A stretch of 64,000 bases of DNA, taken from positions 29,388,001 through 29,452,000 of the forward strand of contig CM114274.1 of NCBI GenBank assembly GCA_050084515.1, written 5' to 3'. Within the stretch, counting starts at the first letter, position 1. Each line of letters starts with the position of its first letter. The stretch is from Blasia pusilla. Its lineage: Eukaryota; Marchantiophyta; Marchantiopsida; Blasiales. The notes beneath the pieces are model-generated. The model did not search any database. It had not been told where the DNA came from and was given only the letters and a program-made list of their open reading frames with translations. Positions 23,168 through 35,459 of this stretch are shown here, in pieces. The translations under genes were made by a program, and so were the position numbers.

Positions 23168-26151
23168 TAAACAAAATTTAAATGAAAAATCTGATTTAAA
23201 AAAAAATTCATGTGTGGACCTGCTAACTAGTATATATATACGAGGGAACAATTGGCATGATTATCCATTCCAACTTTAGAGAAATTCAAAAATATATGAA
23301 TGGGTATTATATATTACAATCATGTCTCTAAAATTCTAATTATTATTATTACTAGTTAGGACCCGTAAGAGATCATGCGATGCACGGGCTGTGATTAATA
23401 AGTTCACTCTCTTTGCCAATTCAGACTCTATTAAGGTGAAAAATATATTTTCGAGAGAAATTTAGTAATACGTGTCGAACGGAGGAACGATATCAGAAAA
23501 CTTGCAACCTCCGATTAACACATACTGGTATAATGCCCATGCCATACACATGAAAATCACATGTGAGAAAGCATCTCATTTGTTAATTTAAGTTAAGCTT
23601 AACTTTTATGTTATGTTAATTTAGTTCTTTGTTACATGTGTCATCACAAGAGGAGACCAAAATGCATATGTCATCAGCGGAGGAAATGATCCTCAAACCC
23701 TTTCTTCTTTTAATTATATACATAATACATCTATATATATATTTTTGTTTTGCACCTTTTCGTTTGATGTGTGACAAGTGAAAAAAAGGAAATGTTTCCT
23801 CTTCTAGGAAAAAAAAATATTTTGTATGCACCGCGATTAATCCTTTCCCCCCGCATAAAACAAGTTGCCATTTAGTAAATTATTTTTTCACTTTACGCAT
23901 GGAAATTGCGAGATGGAAAAGTCGCGCGAAAAGTAATGCATTGGGGAGTTTCCGTTGGTGGGAGAACGGTCATTCCCCGCCCTGCAGCGGAGACCGACGG
24001 AGTGATGAGTCAGCAGAGTTCGTTGGCACTCCTCGATCCATGCACCGCAGCTATTCCGTTCCGGAGTGAGGTGAAAGTGAATCACGCCACGTAATTATTG
24101 GAAATTCTTTTCATTTCATTTCGGATTTGTCCCATTAAAAAATATTCCAATATTCTCTCGGGATCGGGAAAATTCTCTCGCCCGCTCACGAGGAATGTCT
24201 TGAGGACGGTGTGGTCGCTCACATTAGGACGGGTAATCCGGCGCTAGAGGATCGTCGGTTCCAGAAGATTCGTCGCACCGCAACGGGATGCCCGTAGACA
24301 GGGCCAGTTACGTCAGAGGATTCCAACGGGACTTTTGGGAGGGCGGGCGGTTGCGGAAATTAGTTGGGAATATTGGCTGTTTTATTTATTATCTATATTA
24401 ATTACCAAAATATAAAAGGAAAGAAAGGAAACGCAGAGTCGTTCTCTTGTGGTTGGATTAGCGTGGATATTTGAACATTCCTTCCTTGTGGGATAGGACT
24501 AGATAAGGATGAGGACTTGGGCCGGGGAGTTTCTGTAGAGGAGGAAATCCGAATGCCGGTCAATACTGAAGAAAATTTTAGGGCATAAGAATATACTGTT
24601 CCGTTTATTAAATAATTTTTCTTATTTTTATTTCCCTTAATTAAGAAAACATCCATTTCTTATTCCGAGCGTTCAATTCGCCCTTTCTAGAAACTTCTTC
24701 CATTTTGAACTCAACCTCACTTCCCAATTTTTTAAATTAAAAATCCTCTTTTTTCATTTTTATGAGGAAAAAATATTCATGGGCAATCTCTAGGGCGTTA
24801 AATTATCTTGATTTTCCTTCTTTTGTTTTCCTATATGTGGAGTTTCCTCTTTGGAATGGTTTTATTTTTTCTAAAGGAGGCGAAAATTAGTAGGAGACAT
24901 AAAGTTTAAAAGACGAGTAAAGTGGTGGTGCCCGTGAGATGCAAAGTTATTATATCGTTCAAATTTCAACATGATTTGAAAAGAATCGGGACGAAAGTGG
25001 GCGATAAGTTCAAATTAAAGTTTGAAGTAGACACGTGAAAGTTGGAGATGGAACGTCCATAAAATTGCATCATCCTATTAATATACTTACAAGATTGAAA
25101 GAGAACAACGAGGTAGTTTCAAAGGGACATTGTTTTAGAATGAGTGGAATTCGGATTAGAAAAAGCCCAACGAAAACGCGTTCCAAAATTTTCATGCAAG
25201 AAATTAAATCATAATAAGAGTAGAAATACCTTTCTGGAAATGTATGAGGGATAAACTCTTAAATTCTAAAATAAAATCCATACTTAAAAAATACTCCAAA
25301 AACTTAGAATTTATGTAAAAAATTGATAATTTTTCTTTTAAATATCTTATTTTTTAATTCTCAGTATAAAAGTGTAGAAGAAATATTCATTAGGGAGGCA
25401 AGCATCTAGAATGCATTTGGAAAGAGCACTCTTAAAAAATTTTGTGATATGAATCACTTTTCAGATTTTTTTTAAGAAAGAATCCATAATCTATTTATAA
25501 ACCATTATTTGCGTTAGGGATAAAAGAATGTTGAATATCTTGTGGATACGCTATGTTTATTCTAAAATATTTTACTCCAAATTTCACAAACGTAAAGTTT
25601 GGCTATAAAGAACAATTCTTGTCATTCCAAGATTTGATCATTTTATTTAATTGATTCAATAAACACATTTTTTGGCCTCCCGTGGCTCTAGTGTGCTTAA
25701 ATCCTTTCATATTCATCTCCACTATGATTTACTCATTTCAAAACTCAAATAGGATTTTATAACAATGCATCCTCATCCAATTAAAAAACCCCCTTCCCAC
25801 ATTAAATTACATTGTTAAGAAAATTGGTACTCACGTTAAGAAAATGGATGTGTGCATATCTAAATATGAAATAACAAAAAAATTTTAAACATAGAATATT
25901 TTTATGTTAGAATGATTAGATTCAAAGGTCTATTTCTAATTCTATGATTTAGAAAACCAACTCAAAATATAATTTTAAAAGAGTTTTGAAATGAGCCTCT
26001 TTTGTTATGCATTGTGTTGGCTCATCTCCATGATGTATGTAATTGTGGGATGTTTCACATATTTTTCTCTTGCTTAATACATCACATGTTAGGGTTAATG
26101 ACAAATATAATCAAGTGCAATAATGCCATATTTAATTTCTTCAAAGATAAC
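23168..26151. other. Intergenic DNA, AT-rich with a GC-rich patch
   Basis: Mostly AT-rich with no gene. The patch at about 23900-24370 is GC-richer and carries antiparallel ORFs of about 60 codons without recognisable domains; it may be a degraded element. Nothing else identifiable. Confidence 0.55.
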
Positions 26152-26591
26152 CAAGGTTGTGTGGAAATGGACATGTTCATCCATGGGATAGACATGCCCA
26201 ATAGGTCCAACTCTCGGGTTTTTTTACGTTCCCCAATGGCCCACGCGGGAACAAGTATGGGCTCAGAGTAAGAGAGGTGGGCAAGGATCAAATGGACGTG
26301 CAAGCTATGAGACATTTCCTGGCCCGCAGTTAGGCCCTCATAAGGTTGCCTAGTGCCGGCCGAGCCTAGCTTGCAGGCCTTCCGCACGCCAATGCGTGTT
26401 ACAAAACAAGTGGCAAGAACTAGAGATGGGCTCCTAGACTCGGTGCACGTTGGTCAAGCATAGCTCTATGTTGCGGGCGGGGCAGGCAACGAGTACCCAA
26501 ACCTGCATAGACATATCCGTTCTACGGACGGACATAGGTTTGGGAACATGGATATGTCTGTGGACACGGACTTTGTTCGTGTGCAACCTTG
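26152..26591. mobile_element. Non-autonomous hAT-like element, copy 2
   Basis: A 440-bp element starts CAAGGTTGTGTGGAAATGG and ends GTGTGCAACCTTG. The 8-bp direct repeat AAGATAAC flanks it (26144-26151 and 26592-26599). The interior is GC-rich and non-coding. Internal words such as GACATGCCCAATAGGTCC are shared with the copy at 61646. Confidence 0.85.
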
Positions 26592-26599
26592 AAGATAAC

Positions 26600-27682
26600 C
26601 ACCTTGCCGTATTTTTGAAATATGAATGGTGTTTTAGGGATTAAGATTCATGAAATTTGTGATTATTTTAAGTTTATGGATTAAGGATTCGCTCATACTC
26701 ATACACATAAGAGTTCAGCAATTGGAATGATTCTCTACGGTAGGCATCTCACCACTTTGCTGATATTTTCCTTTGGTGTTTGTGCTAGTGAGATTCTTGA
26801 ATTTTTTGTGACAATATAAGTGCCCCTCACCAACCAAAAAAAAACTCATTTAGGAAAAAAATCTCACAATGGAGACTTTACATCTCACCTCCACTCGACC
26901 GCAATTATAGAAACCAATAAAACTACCTTCCAGTTGAGTAAGTGAATTCAATGAAAACTAACTCATGCTTAGTATATCTCCACAACTCTATATAATAGAC
27001 ACTTTATTCCAAACCTTGTAGATGGAAAGAGTGAATTTTAATATTTTACCCCCATGTTAGTTACAATAGTTGTTGTTGAGCAAGAGTCGGTTGTGTAGCC
27101 CAATAGAGGGGTATGTGTGTGGTTATGGATGGGAAGGACATGAGTGACTTGTTGGCCTCCTTTGGTGACTTGGGTGTATAAGTCACCCTTTGGGAGATTT
27201 CTTGGAGGTTCTTGATTTGTGAGTGACATGTTGTATAGGTTGGGATGACATATGTGCACATATTTCCTTCTTGGAGCCTTGGGCAGTTTGAGAGAGGTAT
27301 ACCTCTAGGGGAGATATGAAGAGGTTCATCTTTCTATAGTTGAGCCTTCCATTTTTTATTGATGGGTCACATTTGTACATAGTTTTTTAATATGCATCTT
27401 CAACATAGCAAGAGTACTAGATGGAGGAGGAGGAGGGGGAGATTTCCCTATTGGAACACCCTACGGATAGTTCAATGGTAAGGGCTTGAGCAATGGTGAC
27501 TAACATCGAGTCATAGAATGTGTTGGTTGATGGCAATATGTTATATCCCATATAGTTCATGTTGGGCTATTGAGAGAAGTCACCATTGTATGGGCCAAAT
27601 TGGTAGTCAAGCGATGCTCATGTTAGTTGTTTTCTAGTACATCTTATTGGCAATGTTAGTGGTTCTTAGGATGGGACATGCG
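26600..27682. other. Intergenic DNA with possible LTR-like fragment
   Basis: No gene. The part at about 27050-27360 contains GAGAGGTATACCTCTAGGGGAG and other words resembling the gypsy LTR at 19640-19830, but the similarity is too patchy to call an LTR. Confidence 0.4.
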
Positions 27683-28123
27683 CAAGGTTGAAACAAAAAC
27701 AGACATGTTCACGCACATGCCGCTCGAGTACCCGCGGCCCGCATCCAAGCCAACCGTTGAGCCCGCCTAGCTTGTCGCGTAGACTCGGGTTGGTTGAGCC
27801 GGTTCCCATGTTGTGGCTTGCGTGCAGCCCGCACCAGGCCCGTAGGGTGGGCTGGGCTCCCATTGGGCCTTGAGCATGCATAAGGCCCACGATTGAGGGC
27901 CCAATGGGAGCCAAGCCCACCCTGCGGGCCCTGGACGGACGTGAACCCATCCAATGGAAGGAGTCCAACTCGCCCTACGGGCTTACCTACAGGCAATGCG
28001 TAGGCCACAACGCGGGCGCGAGCTCGGCCAGCCTGGGTCTATGTGATAGGCGGCAAGTACCCAAGACCGCACGAACATGTCCATTTTTGGGACAAACACG
28101 TACTTTGTTTGTATGCAACTCTG
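27683..28123. mobile_element. Non-autonomous hAT-like element, copy 3
   Basis: A 441-bp element starts CAAGGTTGAAACAAAAACAG and ends TTTGTATGCAACTCTG. The 8-bp direct repeat GACATGCG flanks it exactly (27675-27682 and 28124-28131). Internally, two oppositely oriented copies of GGGCCCAATGGGAGCC-like words form a partial palindrome near 27850-27920. It is non-coding. Confidence 0.85.
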
Positions 28124-28178
28124 GACATGCGGTGGTAGCATTCTACTCAGAGATGTGTTGTCCTCATGATCTAATAGA

Positions 28179-28431
28179 CAAGATTGCATAGAAATAGTTA
28201 TGTTTGGACATGCCAAACCGGTCTTCTAGTCGGGTTTTTTGATACCCAAGTCGCTTGCGCGGGCTTGGGATGTAACAAAAGGTGGGAGCTTGGAATAAGG
28301 GTGCAAGGTAGGGACCAAACAGGTGTGCCGGTTTTGTGTTGGCTACAGGCCCATGCAAGCCTGCAAGGACATGTCCGTCTTAATGAGGAGCATACATATG
28401 TGGACACAGACTTTGTTTGTGTGCAAACTTG
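28179..28431. mobile_element. Non-autonomous hAT-like element, copy 4
   Basis: A 253-bp element starts CAAGATTGCATAGAAATAG and ends GTGTGCAAACTTG. Flanking 8-mers are CTAATAGA (28171-28178) and CTAGTAGA (28432-28439), one mismatch, consistent with an aged target duplication. It lies only 55 bases from copy 3. Confidence 0.75.
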
Positions 28432-28439
28432 CTAGTAGA

Positions 28440-29999
28440 GGACTAAGTAGAGGCAAATGAGGTCTCAATGGATGAGATCATTCATTTTGGTGGCCTTGGA
28501 TATCACATTGAGTGTGAGAGAGCATTCATGGAGAAAATATAACAACTAGATCCATCTCATGGGATTGATACTAGTGTGGTGGAAATATTCCCAAACATGG
28601 TGTAGGAACGATACATATGATATCCCATGATCATCTCTCCTCACCAATAGATCCTCATAGTTGGCCTAGAAAGATCTACAACAACGATGATTTGTTGGAA
28701 AGACATGGGACATCTTGGTTGGGCTCAGCTCAATATGTTTGCTAGGTTTCATGGCATAATTTTTTTTTCATTAGTTTTAGGAGTGTGTGATGGTAAACAA
28801 ATTTTTTTGGCCAATTTTCAATATTTGGATATGCCCTAGGTAGAGATGTGCCCAAAATGGTAGTGTGTGATGGTGGTTCACAAGGGTGTCACATGGTGTG
28901 TTTAACTTCACCCTTTGATGCAATGAGTCATGGATGAGGATTATGTCCTTGATGCACATGGCATGTTCTAGATGTTGAGAACTTATTGAGATAAATTATT
29001 GTTACATGTTAGTCTATGTTTGTATGTATGTGATAACAATGTATGTTGTGTGGCGATGTGTATAAGCATAACACCCATCAAACTACATAATTGCCAACGT
29101 ATGTTCACCAAACCAAAAAAATCTTAAGACAGTAAGAGTTCAAACTCTTTCTTTGGTCAGATTTTTAAACATATAGTCGAGATGCTAAAAAATTGATAAA
29201 TACCAATTTTGCCAAAAAACCCTAGATCTTACTTGACTTTTCCCCTAGTGAACTTCCACTTATTTCCACGCATGCATACTTAGGGACAAAGTTCTCACTT
29301 TATCCCTCAAGCCAATTGTGGCCTCAATGTTGAAGTGTTGTTTAAGACCTCCCTTTTTGTTCTCTTGATGGGTTCTCCCATCTTATTTTAGTAGTAAGGT
29401 GTTGGTGCGAAGCAAAAAATATTACGTTTAATACTCACAATAATACGACTTTGGATGTAAAAAAAATTTTAAGCATATTTTTCCTTACGAAAAAAATAGG
29501 ATGGGCCCATGCACGTGTCATGAGCCCAAGAAATCTACGGTCCACTAACTACGTAACTCCCATGGCTACCCAAGGAGGATTCCCTTTGGGATTTAACCCT
29601 TCAAAGAGTATGTCACCCTCTCTCCAACTATGCAAAAAAATTTCCAAATGTCATTTATTCTAAGGAAAAAAGAAACATATTATATTGCATAAATGCACCC
29701 TAAATATGTCCCCTCGAAGACAAAACTGGTAGGCACTATAAAAGAAACTAGAAACACAATCCACTCCACGATCCTGTAACCCTAAATGCACCGTTATGCT
29801 ACTTAAATGCCCGTGCCATGTGTAGTACATTTTGGATTCTCTCCCCTTTTCACCATTTGAAAATCACTCCTCCGAAAATAATATAAATATAGAGAAAGCC
29901 CATCCCAGGCTTCCTTGTCACATACATCCACATACACCAAACCATTCCACGAGCAGCATTCTATTACTGTAGTGTGATCGGACCTTTCTCCACGTGCGA
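28440..29999. other. Intergenic DNA with an R-like repeat
   Basis: No gene recognised. About 28991-29070 carries GTGATAACAATGTATGTTGTG and GCGATGTGTAT, a diverged copy of repeat R beside the gypsy 3' LTR, which suggests a related retroelement remnant interrupted by the two hAT-like copies upstream. The rest is ordinary AT-rich DNA. Confidence 0.45.
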
Positions 30000-30942
30000 T
30001 TTCTGACTGCTTGCACATTTTCGCGAATCAGTTACTGCACCGAAGAGGACGTTACTCCGCGTTTGATGGGTGCATTACTGCCTGAGGAAAGGCGGGGCAG
30101 ATCGGGAGATTTTCCCCGAGGGATGAGAAACTCCTGGGAGAGGAGGGTGGGAAAGGTGTGAGGGAATATTGACACGTATGCCGGGAGAAAAGAAAAGAAA
30201 CGAGAGCGTAGAGAAGTCGTGAGAAGTTCTCCCTCTCGGAAGACTTGACTTGTCCCGAGGCAGTGCTCCTGTCCCACAAGTAAGGGCGGAAGAACCGCCG
30301 GGGTCGGGGAGGGTGGAAGCCGTTCCTTCCTCACTACGGGCAGGAGAAAGAAAGAATGACCTCCCCTCCACGGAGCGTGTCATGGGTGGGGCGCGCAGGG
30401 GACAGAAGGGAATGTGTGTGTCCTCAAAGCCGAGGACGACGGAGGACGACTGTAAGGTGGTTAGGGACATTCCTCCTTGCGAAGGATCGTTTTCTTCAAA
30501 GAGGGAGGGACCTCGCCCGCCCTTGGGAAAGGTGGCGCTCTGCAGTGCGCACCCCCGCGCTCCAATGACATCGCAACAAGTGGATTCCAGCCGCGGTGAC
30601 GAAGTGCCACCACCGCCAACAACGGAAGCGGCAAACGGTCCCCCGAAATGTCACATGGGTGGGGACAAACTCGGATCTTTAACCAGATCTGGATCTTAAC
30701 TCTGTTACTAAATTTGGGCCCGACCCGCCCAAGTGGACCAATGGTTTAGTGGTTTTGTCCCCACGTAGTACGTACACCTTCCAACTGCAAACTGGATTTT
30801 CTTCTCTCTCCCTTCCGTCCAACCAAATAATGGCATTTTCCCCCGTTGCGGGAGAGGGAGCTGCCCGATCGAAATGAAATTAAAAAATAAAAAATAAAAG
30901 GAAAAGAGAACCGGACTTCCCGTTGGCAGCTTGCAAAAACGA
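30000..30942. other. GC-rich region without a recognisable gene
   Basis: GC-rich DNA with overlapping ORFs on both strands (30250-30699 plus, 149 codons; 30075-30470 minus, 131 codons). The sequences are low-complexity Arg/Ser/Pro-rich and show no domain, so I regard them as chance ORFs. Confidence 0.5.
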
Positions 30943-31070
30943 GAAGGAAAAGGTGCAAATATCGCATTTGAGCTCGTAAAGTCGAACCGGTAAGGTTCCC
31001 GCTTGCAAAAGCGGGAACCTTACCGGTTCGACTTTACGAGCTCAAATGCGATATTTGCACCTTTTCCTTC
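30943..31070. repeat. Perfect 128-bp palindrome with 4-base loop
   Basis: The left arm 30943-31004 and right arm 31009-31070 are exact reverse complements over 62 bases, separated by GCAA. The outer ends are GAAGGAAAAGGTGC and GCACCTTTTCCTTC. The word GCTTGCAAAA at the centre also occurs at about 30930, offering microhomology for a fold-back template switch. As RNA it would form a long perfect hairpin. Confidence 0.9.
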
Positions 31071-31102
31071 TGGCCTTCTTTTCTTTTCTTTTATTTATTT
31101 AT

Positions 31103-31746
31103 TAGAGGACGGCCTTCCATGGAGGAGTCTCCTCAACTTGACACATGTAGTCTGAAGGCATCCTGGATAGGACATGCGTACATTTAAGAGAAAGGAGCTA
31201 AGGGAGGTGAGGTGAGGTGAGATAAGAGAGGGAGTAGAGGGGAGGAATGGTTTTTTGGTTAAATTTCTTTTCTTTAATTTTTTTCAATCATTTTCAGAAG
31301 ATCTTTCTTGAAAAAAAATAGGGGGTTAGATTTAAAAAAATCTTCCTAATTAACGCATTTTTTTCTCAAAAAAAATCGAATTTCCACTTTTTCAGATATG
31401 CCACATGCTCTAGCAATAGCTCCTTTGTGGAATTCATAAAGAATGCAACGAAAAGGGGAAATTGACTGTTATCAATTTAAAAAATCTTAGACGTTAATTA
31501 GGAAGATTTTTTTAAACCTAACCCCCTATTTTGTTTCAAGAAAGATCTTCTGAAAATGATTGAAAAAAATTAAAGAAAAAATAAATTTAACCAAAAAACC
31601 ATTCCTCCCCTCTACTCCCTCTCTTATCTCACCTCACCTCACCTCCCTTAGCTCCTTTCTCTTAAATGTACGCATGTCCTATCCAGGATGCCTTCAGACT
31701 ACATGTGTCAAGTTGAGGAGACTCCTCCATGGAAGGCCGTCCTCTA
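31103..31746. repeat. Long inverted repeat, about 250-bp arms
   Basis: The left arm (about 31103-31356, from TAGAGGACGGCCTTCCATGG to CTTCCTAATTAACG) and right arm (about 31493-31746) are nearly exact reverse complements, separated by about 135 bases. Small indels occur in A/T runs. Complementarity partly continues outward into TTATTTATT/AATAAATAA. The terminal arms and lack of coding potential suggest a foldback or Mutator-like MITE; no clear target duplication was found. Confidence 0.85.
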
Positions 31747-33800
31747 CTCCTACTCCTAATAATAATAATAAATAAATACAATTTAAAAGAATCTTACACA
31801 CATACATTTGATTGAAAGAATTTTCAACTAGTTTGTATAGTTTCATAACTAGCATGACAAGAAGCTAACAAGTTGTAGCAAATTTCTTTTCACCAACTTC
31901 TAAGAAAGAATATACCTTTCTTCCTTGATAAATTTGAATGTCCTCTTGCATTTCAAACTTCCACATTTCAATAACTCTTTTGTCCACTTCATATCTCCAA
32001 AAATAATCTTGGAGGTATTCGTACTTTTTCGCTTAAGAATTGAGATATTTTGCATGTCCTCCCAACCTACCTCATCCCCATTCAAAAACTAGTGTAAGGC
32101 CCACGCATAATTAAAGCAATAAGGCTCTTCTTGGGAATGAAATCTCACACTTACTAAAAAGAGTGAAGCCTTCTAAAAGAATAAAAGGTTTTATAATGGG
32201 GTTTTATGCACATTCAATCCAGTGCAATGCACATGCGGGAAACGTTGTAAGATTGGATGTGATCTTTTACCCTCCTTTTGAACACTTAATGGTATTTCCC
32301 CTCTAAGTGTTCATTAGGAGGGTAAAAGAACACATCCGATCGTACTACTTAGTGGGGGGATACCACTAAGTGTTCGATACTATGAAAAGAGGAGCCAACT
32401 TCCTAGGTATGGTAAGTGGGAACTTACCTTTTAAGTGATGAAGGCCACATAACTCCCTCCTATTTCTAAACTAGTGATAGCGTACTATTTACGTCCCCTA
32501 CAAAGAATGCCCAAATTTGAGCTTGGAATGTCCTCGTAGCACATCCCCTCATGTGCAAAGGGAGGTGAGGGTGTCCATGTGGTAAAAAGTAGATGTGTCA
32601 CATACATCACCGTTAGTTGGATGTTTATATTTCACGTCAGCCTAGGGATTTGATTCACACAGCGCGTGACAATCAAGCATGTTAGCTCAATAGTTACTAA
32701 AAAGTTTATACAACACGAGATATTCATTATGCAATAGGTTAAAGTAATTACCCGATATATACACTATGCAACATCCACTTGTTGGTAGAGCCATCGAATG
32801 GATAGGGCACTAAGGAAGCAGCCTTGAACTTCTTTCTATTTTTATGAGACTTTGGTTGTTTTGTTGGTTGGTGTACTTGATCATCATGATGGAAATCAGT
32901 TGATACTTTTACATGAGATTTTGTGTTGGTTTTCACAAAATATGAAATCGATTGCAAGCCTCGTTGCACAGAAAGATGTGAATGGGCCAACTTGTAATGA
33001 AGCTTTGGAGCCTGGTACACAAAATCAACACATGGAGTAATGTTTCTTATGAGTCATAGAGATTATGGCAAGCAAGCAATTGAGATTGTAAAATAAAACA
33101 TTCTTAGTATGGATGTGTAATCTTTACAGAGTGCCATTGGCCCAGGGTATGCCAACCCACTTTGTCACCTACAAAATAGGTCATTCTTTCTGTTGAATTT
33201 GTCTGCCGAGATTATGTTTAGCACGAGTGCTCATATGTTGGCATGTCTACTTCATTGAATCTGTTGTGTGGAATCCATAGCTGCCTATTGACAAAATTAA
33301 TCGTTATATAACATGGGGATTATTACACATGTATGATGATTGGATGGTTTCGTTGTGCCTTGCAATTGAAATTGCTATGAAGTAGGCCAAGGTTCTCAAG
33401 AAGTTGGCGAGGCGTAACCCATAGATCCATTATGTTTAGTGCTATCGAGCAGTGGCATCCTAAATCTACACAGTCTTCTCGATTTCAAAGATTTAACATT
33501 GCTTGGCTGCTCCCAATGATGTAGTCTTTAATTGCTTGCATCAGAATTTATGGGATTCCCCATTCCTTTCCTATCTCTATTTTTTTCCTCTACGTTCAAC
33601 AACTCTCTAGGCACCCTTATCATCCCTCTGGATTTTGCCACCCGGTCATTCTTGTTGTGAACTACCTACACTCCCTCCTTGCTATAAATTACACACTATT
33701 CTCAACTTGTAATTTTAGAGTGCGTTCATTGGGTAGACCTCCTTATGTGCTTTCCCTCTCCACCTTAGTGTGTATATGCGAATCACCAAATTTATGAGCA
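31747..33800. other. Intergenic DNA with a small hairpin
   Basis: No gene recognised. A stem-loop spans 32251-32342: GATTGGATGTGATCTTTTAC pairs imperfectly with GTAAAAGAACACATCCGATC, and ACCCTCC/GGAGGGT and GAACACTTA/TAAGTGTTC pair inside. It is probably a small MITE. ORFs at 32748-33040 overlap in both orientations and are not recognisable. Confidence 0.5.
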
Positions 33801-34343
33801 TCTGACCCTTCCTAGTACTTAGTGTGCTAAGTATTCAAGGTGTTGTCATGCGCATATACATCGCTGGTCACATCTACACACCACACAACACCAATCTTCC
33901 CCAACATATGGGGTAGATCCACACATAAATGAAACATACTCACACATATATAGTGGGACCCCACAACGGCCCCCCTAGCTGGCATTTGGGTCCCCCTAAC
34001 TCCAGATAGCACACACATATGTACCCAACAAGATCTCCTATCCTATACACATCTGGTACCATTGGTGCGATCATCCCCGCAACACTACCACACTGCAACA
34101 ACCCGCGGTGTTGATCCCTCCGAAGAGATCTAACACTCTCGTACCCTGCTCCAAACATAGACACGGCTCCACGCATGCCTCACGAGCTCGTATGCACTCC
34201 ACACATCTCAACACTCATCCCCAATAAGATAAATTCAAACTCCGCACCATGGGAAGAGACACCCACCCTGGCATGTCTCTTCGTGGGACTATTTGCTACG
34301 GGAATGTCCTCCGAATGTGTGCTCTTCCCCAAAAACTCCCTGA

Positions 34344-35295
34344 TCAGCTGACACCACATGTGAATGGAGCCAACGTGGTCACCGTATCCTCATACGGTCT
34401 ACCACCACTAACTACTGCAAACTGTACTGGTAGATGGCTCACCCGTCCATCACCTGATCGCGAGGTGATGGACGAGGTGATGGACGATTTCTTATGGCTC
34501 ACCCGTCCATCACCTGGCCGATAAGAAATTTTCTCCTCCCAAAAATCCCGAATGAAACCTAGAGGATACAACACTATACTCCCTACCAACACATCATACA
34601 ACTCTACCGATGTTGTACTCGTCCCTATGCGTACCATCGCACTATCCGTCTCATGCTTTGGCTGGAGTTTAATCACTAACTCGTGTCGAGTCATGTATTG
34701 CGTGGGTGAAACGCCCCCAATAGAGGTCTGTATTTGAAAGGGACAATGCTCGATGTCGCCTTTCCATAAACCCAATGCCAAACACGCAGGCCTTCCCTAA
34801 CATCAAGGGTTGCGCTCCCGAATCAAGTAGGGGGGCGCTGCGGGTGGTACACCATACTTGTGGGACTAACCAAGCAAAAAAACTCCTGCTCGGTTATCCA
34901 ACAACACCACATCTGGTGTGATCAAGGCTCACTCTATCGCTGGCCTAGCTGACATATCTACCAACTTTGCCGTTGCAGCATGCCATGACTCAGTGGGGGA
35001 CATCCCAAGCACATGCTTCGAGGGCAAGTCCACCACCTCCTTAACTACCGCTGAACGAGAGGCAGGCACCTCTCCATGCTCACACAACATGGGGGCAAGC
35101 TGGAACATCTCTGCTGGTCCAACTCCCAACGTCGCCAACTCCATGGCGGAAAAAAACGGAGCGTGGCTCACCCTAGTGGCCACCTCCAACAATGTGGTCG
35201 ACACTGGCTCCACCCGAGTTGGTATAGGAGTCGTCTTTCCAACTCCTCATGACGTCGACGCACCTGGCCCACCCGTGGACACTATCGGTCGTTGA
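34344..35295 (-). pseudogene. Protease region of a minus-strand gypsy remnant
   Basis: On the minus strand the retropepsin motif LLDSGAQPLMLGKAC is encoded at 34830-34786 with the DSG triad intact. Downstream in another frame follow DIEHCPFQIQTSIGGVSPTQ, VLYPLGF and FWEEKISYR (34781-34500), matching the equivalent stretch of the large element (14070-14460). Upstream (35213-34929) is a segment ending SARPAIE, again matching. Frameshifts separate the pieces. Near 34430-34520 a 20-bp word GGCTCACCCGTCCATCACCT is duplicated and partly inverted. No methyltransferase, RT or integrase follows, so the copy is truncated. Confidence 0.8.
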
Positions 35296-35459
35296 GGCAC
35301 CATCGACAACATGAATATGCAATGCCTTTGACAACGTCAATGACTGGGGAATCCTAGCCTATCTGCGAGGGTCCCCTCCTGTGGGTCGATCTCCATCCCA
35401 CCTCTCAGTGGCTCGGTCACTCTCGCAGCAACTCGAGTCACCACCGCAGCAACCTCAAC

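Noticed and set aside
22904-23251. 115-codon minus-strand ORF
   Set aside because: Overlaps the Helitron-like fragment and has the Phe/Leu-rich composition of translated AT-rich DNA.
27050-27360. Second gypsy LTR
   Set aside because: Shares words such as GGTATACCTC with the LTR, but similarity is too patchy to define ends or a pair.
30075-30699. Opposed 131- and 149-codon ORFs
   Set aside because: Low-complexity GC-rich chance ORFs with no recognisable domain or splice context.
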